Shown one piece after another: positions 1 to 9,053 of a stretch of 64,000 bases of DNA. This stretch comes from Coffea arabica (lineage: Eukaryota; Streptophyta; Magnoliopsida; Gentianales; Rubiaceae), in contig NC_092316.1 of assembly GCF_036785885.1 (NCBI RefSeq), positions 48,741,001-48,805,000 on the forward strand, read 5' to 3'. The notes below the pieces were generated by a model that saw nothing but the letters and a program-made list of their open reading frames with translations, was not told the origin of the DNA and did not search any database. Position numbers and translations under genes: made by a program. Positions within the stretch are counted from its first letter, which is position 1, and every line of letters begins with the position of its first letter.

Positions 1-1172
1 AAAACCTGAGAAATCGATGGAAGTTGCACAGATCTATGGAGGGAAAGTCCTCTCTTCAACAATTTCCAGGAGTGACGCGTTTGTCACTTCGAGCGTCGAT
101 TCCACATGCCTGGAGTTGTTTTCGCCCAGCTGAAACCCTCTTGTCCCTTTTCTCGTTCCTTTTCTTGTTCGTTTATCTCCTTCCTCACTTCCTAACCTAG
201 CCGCTGCACCCCACTATCTCCTCTAGCGTTTTCTGTTTCCCTCAGCCATCACCTCCCTAGTTTTCAAAAACCTTTGCTCTCTCTTGTTTCCTTACTCCGC
301 CGCAACTCTTATCTGCTGCTTCCCCTTCAAGCTCACCGAAAACTCAGCCCTCAATCTCGTTCTCTCTTTCTTCTCCCGTTTTTCTTTTCATCAGCTCTCT
401 CCCCTGTCTTAAAATTTTCTCGCCGTCACTTACTTCCCTTTTATGCAGCCACCAACCTCTCCAGCCGTTTCCTTTTTGCTTTTCTTTTTCTCGGCCCTCC
501 CAACTCTCTCCTGCGGCTGCTAACCTCCTCTTCTATTTATATGGGCATCTCCAATCCCTAAAACCCAGTCCTACTTCTGCAATTTGCAGCCAAGGGGCTG
601 CCGAACCTTTCCTTTGCAAGTCGCGGCAGCTCGCATGCCGCGGAGCAATTTTTCCTTTTCTTTTTTTTTTTTTTGCAACAACATTAAAAATAACAGAAAT
701 AAATAACAAAAAACACTTTAATTAATATTGGATGAAAAATAAACTAGAAACAACAAAAAATGCAATTTCCAAATTCCTCTTTTTTTCATTTTCCATTTTC
801 ATCGTTTTTTCCATTTTTTCCAAGAAAGCAAAGAATAAAACAAAAATGATTAAAACATATATATATTTTTTGAATGTTTTCCTTTTCCCCTTTTTTTCTT
901 TTTCTAGAAACTCTACGCTAAACTTAAAAACTTATAAAACAAAAACTAAAAACTAAAAATTAAAAAACTAAAAAGTGAATAAAACTAATATGACAAATAA
1001 AAATAAATAGCAAATGAACTAGACAAATTAAAAGGGCAAAATGAGTAAAGCTAAAATGAAATAACAACTAAAAGTGCAAAACAAACGATAATGAACTAAA
1101 AATGCAAACAATCTAAAACAAAAATTATGAAATAGATGCAACATACAAATTATTTAAAATTTGGTGTCTACA
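1..1172 (-). repeat. LTR, 3' copy in element orientation (partial)
   Basis: It matches 12237-13411 almost base for base. It ends in TCTACA at 1172, which is the TG start of the LTR when read on the minus strand. The first 3.2 kb or so lie beyond the left edge of the window. Open frames inside it (274-561, 732-956) are duplicated in the other LTR and are pyrimidine-rich low-complexity translations, not genes. Confidence 0.9.
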
Positions 1173-1187
1173 GTTTGCCCCTCTTTG
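1173..1187 (-). other. Polypurine tract next to the 3' LTR
   Basis: On the minus strand this reads as a purine-rich block with core AAAGAGGGGCAAAC, directly before the LTR start TGTAGAC. This is the normal place of the plus-strand primer site in an LTR element. It sits within a larger inverted repeat (1159-1231). Confidence 0.75.
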
Positions 1188-1332
1188 TCTGAGTTTTGAA
1201 AAAACTTGAGACAAAGAAGTAGACACCAAATACTTACCTGTGTTATTTGGCTGCGCACGTCACGAACGGTGGACGCTTCTGAAACGAGGACTGACCTCTT
1301 TTGACAAAAACTTTTAAAATGGAGAGGATTCA

Positions 1333-1516
1333 GACAGGAAATTTAACGCAGGACCGACCCGAACAGGAAATTTAAAACGGGACTGGCCCGAACAGGAATT
1401 GAAAATGGGACTGACCCGAACAGAAATTTAAAACGGGACTGACCCGAACAGAAATGTAAACGGGACTGACCCGAACAGAACTTAAACGGGACTGACCCGA
1501 ATAGAAATTAAACGGG
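1333..1516. repeat. Tandem array, about 27-30-bp unit, core GGGACTGACCC
   Basis: About seven imperfect copies of a unit containing GGGACTGACCCGAACAG followed by a short AAA/TTT stretch. It lies between the polypurine tract and the integrase-tail remnant of the large LTR element. No coding function is visible. Confidence 0.85.
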
Positions 1517-1639
1517 ATGAATTGAAGTGAAATGGAGTGTTGTTGGGGTTGACCCATGTTTATTGGTGATGCAAATGACAAAAGAGAAATGAGGTGTTAA
1601 TGAGACTGACCCACGTTTCAGAATTGCAATGTAGTGCTC

Positions 1640-2045
1640 ACTGGTGGGACTGACCCATGTTCCAGTGGCGGGGAAAATGAAATGCTCACTAGTGGGGACT
1701 AACCCACGGCTAGTGGCTAACAAAAATGTAATGCGCACTAGTGGGACTGACCCACGGCTAGTGGCTAAGCAAAATGAAATGCACACTAGTGGGACTGACC
1801 TACGGCTAGTGGCTAAGCAAAACGGCTAGTGGCTAAGCAAAATGAAATGCGCACTAGTGGGTCTGACCCACGGCTAGTGGCTGAGCAAAATGAAATGCGC
1901 ACTAGTGGGACTGACCCACGGCTAGTGGCTGGACAAAATGAAATGCGCACTAGTGGGACTGACCCATGGCTAGTGGCTGAACAAAATGAAATGCGCACTA
2001 GTGGGACTGACCCACGGCTAGTGCCTGAACAAAATGAAATGGGAA
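1640..2045. repeat. Tandem array, about 48-bp unit, core GGGACTGACCCACGGCTAG
   Basis: About eight copies of a 48-bp unit joining GGGACTGACCCACGG, CTAGTGGCTAAGCAAAATG and AAATGCGCACTA. Both strands are open across it only because the unit length is a multiple of three, so the long frames here (1644-1829, 1829-2092, 1813-2109) are repeat artefacts. It shares its core with the array at 1333-1516. Confidence 0.88.
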
Positions 2046-2049
2046 ATTC

Positions 2050-3280
2050 CAGTATACTTACCCCCAAAAGGCCCAGAATTTTGCCCCAGTAGAAATTAGG
2101 TTTCTGCATCTAAACCAATAGTTGATTCTGGATTGTCACGTTGTTGCACTCTAATCAAACTTGCTTGCAACATTTTTGATTTGCCTTTGTTTACTGGAGG
2201 ATCTTTCCGATACTGGCTCCAGTGCAAGGTGTGATTGTTTCCATTTGTACACGCAATTTCCTGTAAAAGAGAAAAATCAAAGAAAGTGCCACCATCATTT
2301 GATCCATTTGCCTTTGAGAGTCGCGTAAACATGAGTCTTTTGATGCCTTCGATTACTTTTGCTGCGGCATCTGACTTAGTTGAATTTGCCACTTTAAAAC
2401 TTTTCTACCTTTCCCAGACTGACCAAAGATGCATTTTTCCATATTATGAGGTCTGCGTAATGGCTTTACTGAATCTCAAACATTTCCGAAAGATGACTGA
2501 ATCCAAGTATGCTTTGAGTAAATCATAGGGGTTGTTATTCACCAAAATTCAATGATAAAGAATGATGTATTCACATGTCATGGAAGAGCGAATATGCACA
2601 AGAATGTACACATAACCATTTGTGCTTAAATGTTACAAAAATGCCGTGAATGCCAGTAATTTTGAAAAAATGAGCTTCCTAAGAATGTATTTGCAAAAGA
2701 ATGTTTTACAAAATGACTCAGCTTTGGCCAACGGATGTCATATTCAAATCTCTGAATATCTTTGTTCTGGAATTCAATATTGGCAGAAATATGACAAAAA
2801 TGAGGAGAAATCCGAATGAATCAAACCACCGGTTGTTCCTCCTTGTGCTTACTACCTTGGCGCCCTTTCGGGTTTTCACCAAGGTTGCCCCCCACCTCTT
2901 TTGTTTTGCTCTTCTCTTTTTTTTCTCTTTTCTTCTTTTTTTTTTCTTTGCTTTTGAGTTTCCCTTTTGGGTCTTCATCTAAGGACAATGAAGCACCTCA
3001 ACCATGATCGACTCAGACATGTAAGTTGAAGATTGCTGGCATCAGCAAAATGCACTTCCCTTGTAAGATTTTGCGAAGGCATTATGGACATCCCTTGCCA
3101 GTTGATTAGCGAAATTCCCAATAGAAATACAACAAGTGACGTAAGCCAGGACTTTGGGCTTTTGTAATGAGGTCAGGTGGGGTGTTTTTCAAAGAAAGTT
3201 GAGGCCTGAAAGCAAATTTTGATGAGAGGCGTGAAATAACCTGAGATTGCATCATTTTGAAATTATCTCCAATTTTTGAA
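2050..3280. other. Non-coding 3' region of the LTR element
   Basis: There is no recognisable protein. A minus-strand frame at 2392-2096 (98 codons) has no family I can name. A poly-pyrimidine stretch lies at 2905-2960. I treat it as untranslated or decayed internal sequence of the element. Confidence 0.5.
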
Positions 3281-3374
3281 CGAAACCGAGGAAATTTTGC
3301 CCCAGTTTGTTTGGATTTTTCTTTCTTTGCATTTTCTTCATTGCATTCTTCTTACTTTTTGCATTTTTCTTCAA

Positions 3375-3500
3375 AAACTAGATTTGCCCCAGTGTGGGGT
3401 TCTTTCTTTTCCTCAGATCTCTTTCAAATATAAATTTGCCCCAGTGTGGAGATTTTCTTTTCTTTCTGATCATTTTTCAAAATGAATTTGCCCCAGTGTG
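3375..3500. repeat. Three spaced copies of TTTGCCCCAGTGTGG(GG)
   Basis: The motif occurs near 3381, 3434 and 3487, about 52-54 bp apart, separated by T-rich spacers. The CCCCA-GTG-TGGGG core can form a short hairpin. A partial copy lies near 3297 and another near 2078. Confidence 0.75.
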
Positions 3501-3665
3501 GGGTTTGCAATTTTCAGGGGTTGCCAAACGAAAATTATTGTTCTGATAGCTCAAAGGGGATGACTAGGGATGAAATGTTTTGATTGGAAAGGAAGATGGC
3601 CTGACTTTTGCCTCGTCTCTTGGATGATTTCCTAGAAGGAATTACATAATCAAATAAAGAATTTC

Positions 3666-3947
3666 TTACACATGTCTGAGTTGATAAGTTGAGGGAAAGT
3701 CGGTCCGTCCATCTCTGTTAAAAACAAGTACTCCGCCCGGTAGCCCCTTTTGAACGACAAATGACCCGGCCAGTTTAGAATCAAATTCACCTTTGACCTC
3801 ATCTTGCAATGGCAACTTCGCTTTAGAACTTTGTCCCTTTTTCAAAGAATCGCCGGTGGACCTTTTTGTTATGAACACAGGCCATGCGTTTTGACAACAT
3901 TGGTCATGGCACATAGCATTCAACTGCTTTTCATCAATCAAAATCAA
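3666..3947 (-). pseudogene. Integrase C-terminal remnant of pol
   Basis: The 93-codon minus-strand frame contains EKQLNAMCHDQ near its start. Later come LPLQDEVKGEFDSKLAGSF, VVQKGLPGGVLV and DGRTDFP. This order (LNAMCH, a basic linker, PLQDE.KGKF, GPFVVQKVLPGGAL, DGR) is the usual end of Tat/Ogre-type integrases. The upstream pol domains (protease, RT, RNase H, integrase core with DDE) are absent between it and the gag stop at 4581. I infer that the element arose from an autonomous ancestor by a large internal deletion that spared the last part of pol. The family call rests on motif memory, not a search. Confidence 0.65.
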
Positions 3948-3984
3948 TCGTTAATGACACTGCTTTAACCAATCAACTTTCAAC

Positions 3985-4225
3985 CTGGCTGGAAAGGGAT
4001 TTTCTCAAATGAAGGGATTTATCAATGAAGGAATTTCTCAAATGAAGGGATTTTTCCATGGTTTTTCTCAATGATGACTTTCTCAAAGAAGGGATTTCTC
4101 AATGAAAGCTTTCTCAAAGAAGGGATTTCTCAATGAAGGGATTTCTCAAATGAAGGGATTTTTTCATGAAGGGATTTCTCAATGAAGGCTTTCTCAAAGA
4201 AGGGATTTTTTCATGAAAGGACTTT
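3985..4225. repeat. Short tandem array, GAAGGGATTTCTCAAT-type units
   Basis: About a dozen imperfect 16-22-bp units built from AAGGGATTTCTCAATG and AAAGAAGGGATTT follow one another. It lies just downstream of gag in element orientation. No coding potential. Confidence 0.85.
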
Positions 4226-4580
4226 TTTCAATGTATGGCTTCATCGGATTCCGGAACAGGGATATTCAAAGGGTCAAATAATTTTATTTTTGGCCATCGA
4301 AAGAATTTAGAATGAAATTGAAAATGGTAATCAACCAATATAAACAAAATGGTATCGAACAAACAAAATGATGAAAAGATGCAATTATGCATGCTATTGA
4401 AACACAGGAGCTTGATAAAAACTGTTTTAGCCAAAACTTGAATTTGACAAAGCTATTTACACAACAACAGTGAAAACTTTCATGAATTCTTAGCAAATCA
4501 CAATCCCCAGATTTACCAAAATTCCCTTCAAGAGGGAAAACACTCGGCCATCCAAATTGTGCAAAGCTCCTTCAAGACTT

Positions 4581-6389
4581 TCAAATTTCGTCTTTGGAGA
4601 TAGATGCCTCAAAGGCGCCTTTGTGTTCGCGAAAGGGATTCGTACTTATGCTCGACCCTTGTTCTGCATTTCTTCTAATCACTATTTCCCCCGCTTTGAT
4701 CATTTCTTGAACTTTCTGTTTAAGTGCTCTACAACCAGTAGTTGGGTGGCCAGGTACTCCCGAATGATAGGCACAAGTATACTGTGGATTGTATCCGGAA
4801 CGGACGCCATGAGGATAAGTTGGAGGGGGAATTTCGCCGATTTTACCGGCGGCTTTTAATTGTTCATATAATTGGTCCAAAGGCCTGCCAAGATTGGTGA
4901 ATGTTTGAGAACGATTTTGATCGTGGGTTTCAGTGGGTTGGGGGTAGTTGTAGGTGGGTCTGTTTGGTGGAGGCATTCTTGGATTGAGTGGAGGCCGATG
5001 ACGGTTTTGGTGAGAATTTGGTTGAGAAATTTGGAAAGGGGCTAAAGGCGAGTTGGTGTAATTAGGGCAAGGTCGAGGATGAGGGATATTGGTGTGATAA
5101 ACAGGATAAGGGTTTGAATAATAGGAGTAAGGGTTTGAGTAGGTAGGGTATTGTCGAAGTCTGGGCTTTGAAATAGGGTTTCGATCCCAAACAAAAGCAA
5201 TTTCCCCCTCTTGCCTTTTGGATTGTTGCTTCTTCCCATTACTACCTTGGCTTTGCAAAGCATCCAACTGGGACTTGAGGGCAGAGACATTAACAATCTT
5301 CCTAGCTTTCACGAAGTCATCGAACTCTTCAAGCTTATTGACAATAGCGGCAAACGAGCATCCAGTCATGCGAAAAATTTCTTCAAAGTACGGCGGATCA
5401 TGTGTCTTAATGAAAGTGCGTATGATTTCGTCCTCAGTCATTGGTAGCTCGACTTTGGCAGCTATTTTCCTCCACCTCTTGGCATAAGTCTTGTGATCCT
5501 CGGAGGGTTTCCTCTTTGTCCCTTCCAACGTGGTTCGTGTTGGAGCCAGCTCGCAATTATACTCGTACTGCTTTACAAAAGCGTTGGACAAGTCAAGCCA
5601 GGTCTTCGCTTCTTGGGGTTTCAGCTTGAAATACCAGTCGAGTGCATCCCCCTCCAGACTTTCTGGGAATAGCCTCAAAGGCAGATTTTCATCATCTGCT
5701 AGCCTACCCAACTTGTTGGCGAACAATCGGAGATGCATCTTGGGATTGCCCGTCCCATCATATTTGTTAAACTTCGGGGTTTTGAACCCTTCAGACAATT
5801 GCACATTTGGGAAAAGGCAAAGTTCATCGTAATCCAGGACTTCTTGCTTGTTCAACCCCTGACTCTTCCTTATAAACTCATCAAAACGGTCAAGGCGTTT
5901 GAGCAGCTTTATATCAACGGGAGCGGAAGATTCCCCAATTTCTGGCTTGGTTTGAATAGTATGGTCTGGTAGGAAAGGCTCAGCTGTATCGTGATAAAAG
6001 GTATGCGGCTTAGGAGGTATATTCGAAGTGATTTGGGGTTATGGGCCTTGCATGTAAGTAGGGAAGAATGAATGATCAGGAGGGCAAGTGGATGGCAAAT
6101 GTATGGTGGGATATGTGAAAGTTCCTTCGGGTGGAATAGGTAAAGATGGAATAACGGTGACTTGAATTGAAGGGATGACAAATGGCTCTTGCTCAGCCTG
6201 CTTGACGGGTATAGGTTCGGGTTGAACTCCGCTGCTGATTAGCTTGTCAATCAATTTCCTTTGGGCCGCCATCTCAGTGGTCATCTTGTCGAACTTAGTG
6301 AGCATCTCAGTCAACTGAATCCCCAAACTCATGGTCTCGGGTTGAGCGGTAATAGCAGACCTATCTGATTGTTCCGGTTGTGAACTCAT
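4581..6389 (-). pseudogene. gag: gag of the Tat/Ogre-like element, with one in-frame stop
   Basis: Gag is the structural protein that packages retrotransposon RNA. Two open stretches (6389-6039 and 5855-4581) share one frame. The 61 codons between them are also open, so a single TAA at 6041-6039 is the only break in about 602 codons. I chose the ATG at 6389 (MSSQPEQSD) because the codons after it give a polar, coiled N-terminal part (EMLTKFDKMTTEMAAQRK). The middle holds a Ty3-type capsid domain (KFNKYDGTGNPKMHLRLF, SLEGDALDWYFKL, TWLDLSNAFVKQY), followed by a proline/tyrosine-rich stretch. Near the C-terminus is the cysteine-histidine motif CAYHSGVPGHPTTGC typical of Tat elements. Given the single stop, full-length Gag would need readthrough or comes from relatives. 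Confidence 0.85.
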
Positions 6390-6959
6390 GTTTACACGAC
6401 TCCTTTGAGCTTGGCTACGGGATCGTGTTATGATGGGGCTTCGACGAGAAGCTATGTTTAAATATTACCTGAGAATTTTGAAAGGAATTGCCTTTAGATT
6501 TAACCCTTGCTTAGTTATTATAATAAAAATAAAGAAAAGAAAGAGAAAAAGGCAAGAGTTAGTAGATATCCAGGAAATTCGGATGCATGTCCTATGGGGA
6601 AACCCTTTTTGTGCCAAGGGTAGGCCTAGCATGAAAATGCAATCCTCTAGGGTAGGCACTATACCATACCTGATGGATCTGATTAACTCATTTAAGTGAA
6701 AAATAATTTTAAAAAATTTGGTCAATTGGAGTGACGAGAGACATTTGTCAAAATGATGTCAACGTCCAAATGGATTGATCACTTTTGATCGATACAAGAG
6801 TTTGCAAAAACGCACGGGTTTGACCTTGACGAACTTCCTATCGAAGAGATTGGAATTCGTTGACCAAATTTTTTCAGTGAAGCACGGGTCAAAACCCCAA
6901 CTGATCAAATGGCTGGATGCAATGGATGGTTTTCTCAAAAATCGACTAAGTTCCCAATT

Positions 6960-7565
6960 TGAAATTCGACATTGAAACCCTAATTGGTCGAATGGGTTTG
7001 AATGAAATTGACAATTTATTTAAAATCGACCGAATTACCCTAAAAAGGTAAACTGGTCAAATGTATCGGATGATTTATTCAAAATTGACAAGATCACCCT
7101 AAAAAAGGATAAAGTGGTCAAATGCATTGAATGAAATTTGATTATTTGTTCAAAAATCGACCAGATCACCCTAAAAAGGATAAATTGGTCAAATGAATTG
7201 AATTAATAATTTATTCAAAAATCGACCAAATCACCCAAAAAGGGTAAATTAGTCAAATGAATTGATTGAAATTGATGATTTATTCAAAAATCGACCAAAT
7301 CACCCAAAAAGGGTAAATTAGTCAAATGAATTGATTGAAATTGATGATTTATTCAAAAATCGACCAAATCACCCTAAAAAGGGTAAATTGGTCAAATGAG
7401 ATGAAATGGAATTGATGATCTCTTCAAAATCGACCAGATCACCCAAAAAGGGTAAATTGGTCAAATGAATTGAATGAAATTGACGATTTATTAAAAAATC
7501 GACCAGATCACCCAAAAAAGGGTAAATTGGTCAAATGAATTCCAAATCGACTAGGTACCCTTAAA
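6960..7565. repeat. Tandem array, about 70-bp unit, in the leader between PBS and gag
   Basis: About eight to nine copies of a unit with TGGTCAAATGAATTGAATG, TTATTCAAAAATCGACCAG and ATCACCCTAAAAAGGGTAAA. Copies near 7200-7375 are almost identical. It sits in the untranslated leader of the large LTR element. Confidence 0.88.
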
Positions 7566-7569
7566 AATG

Positions 7570-9033
7570 AACAAGTTGATAAAATGGACTGGATGAAATT
7601 GATGAATAAAATGATCCAATGGACTGAATGGAATTAACGGCTTATTGCGATGCATTAGTCTATGAGCCTTTTAAAATCAAATTTTGGCCTCAGTTTATTT
7701 ATCGTCTCAATAGCGAGGAATTGTTTGTGAATTTCTTCAAATTAATGTCCTTCACGCAAGGGATTTTTACCAATTTTTGATAAAATGGCCAAAAAGTGAT
7801 TATTAGATGCTCATATTCCAAAGATCACTCTATGAAAATGATCGGATCCTACCTTACCTTGTGCACTACCCCTTTGGATGGTACAAAATGTAAACGTGCA
7901 AGTCTCACTGGATTAAGTATCCGAGACACAATGTGGCTTATTCCTAAACACGGGATTCCCTATGTGGCATTCCCTTTCTAAGGTTTATGCATGATGCCAT
8001 TTTCATCAAAACAGGAAAAATGCAATTCGAAATGAAACGTGACCTAAGGAACCCTTTATTTGCCAGGGTAAGCCTAAAATGGTATGGCATTATTAATTTA
8101 TGAACAAAATATACCGAAATTTCTAAACGTGCAATAGCCTATCTACAAGGGTAAGTCCTAAAAGAAGATCATGCCAGACCTCTTACTTCCTAACGTTTGT
8201 GAATGCAAAAGATAAGAAACAAGGAAACGTTAGTTCATAACACATAATCACATAACACGTTGGACAATTAGATGATATAAAAGCAACAAAGAATAAGGAA
8301 AGAGGGATAGGACCCCTCCCCTCGTGAATAGTGTTCCTAATTTAGGGTAAGGTCGACTCTACCCTAGGCAATTAAAATGGATGCATGAGGTTTGGCTCAC
8401 TAATGCATCTAGACTCGATAAACTCAGGTCCCCGAGCCTTCAGACTTGGAAACCAAAGGTCATCACTCCCAAGGTTCCTTGTCGGTGGCTCGAGCGATTC
8501 CCCAGACATTGCTACGCACACGTCGTGTCACGGCTACATGTCTGAGTGAATCTATCAAAATCCTCAATCTTCGATTAAAAGCTATAGGCTATTAACCCAA
8601 AGCTTAAAGCGGAAGATTAAGTGACCCCTCGGATCGTGCTACGCACACGTCGTGTCATGATCACACGTCTAAGTGGGTCGCCTAAAATCCTAATAGGGTG
8701 GAGTGGCGTGACAAGCCACTAAAAGAAAAATAAATGAGGGGTAAAAAATTAAAGCGTATGCACGTATGCTAGTGCTCGTTTGGAAGGGAGGGATCAAGAA
8801 CCAACGCGAGGCTCTAGGGTGATGTCCCCCACCCAAATGCAATGCAGGCGCGAAGTGAACATACATCCAATCAATCAATCATACATTCGCGAACGAGGGA
8901 GTAGTTGGACACGTGTGAAATGCAAAAATCCTAAAAAGGAAAACTGCAACCCTAAAACACCCAAATGTGATATATGAAAGGGTTAAAAGAAGAAAAAGGT
9001 TGATTAAATCAAATTTGCTCGGACTCTCAAATT
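7570..9033. other. Non-coding leader of the LTR element
   Basis: No protein-coding frame of interest. It contains two copies, about 125 bp apart (near 8512-8555 and 8637-8680), of a segment with GCTACGCACACGTCGTGTCA. It runs up to the primer-binding site. Confidence 0.6.
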
Positions 9034-9051
9034 TCCCCAGTGGAGTCGCCA
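9034..9051 (-). other. Primer-binding site, tRNA-Arg type
   Basis: The minus strand reads TGGCGACTCCACTGGGGA, two bases after the LTR end (…GCGACA at 9054). It is complementary to the 3' end of a plant tRNA-Arg ending CCCCAGTGGAGTCGCCA. This primer type is usual for Tat/Ogre elements and fixes both the orientation and the LTR border. Confidence 0.85.
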
Positions 9052-9053
9052 AC

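Noticed and set aside
274..561. 95-codon open frame, duplicated at 12510-12797
   Set aside because: It lies inside the LTR, is a Leu/Ser/Phe-rich translation of pyrimidine tracts, and shows no domain; the duplication is just the LTR pair.
1644..2109. Overlapping open frames on both strands with repeated residues (DPRLVAEQNEMRTSGT type)
   Set aside because: Direct product of a 48-bp tandem repeat whose length is divisible by three; no start context or family support.
3985..7565. Possible CRISPR arrays at the regular repeats
   Set aside because: These are contiguous imperfect tandem repeats in a plant retrotransposon, with no unique spacers and no cas genes.
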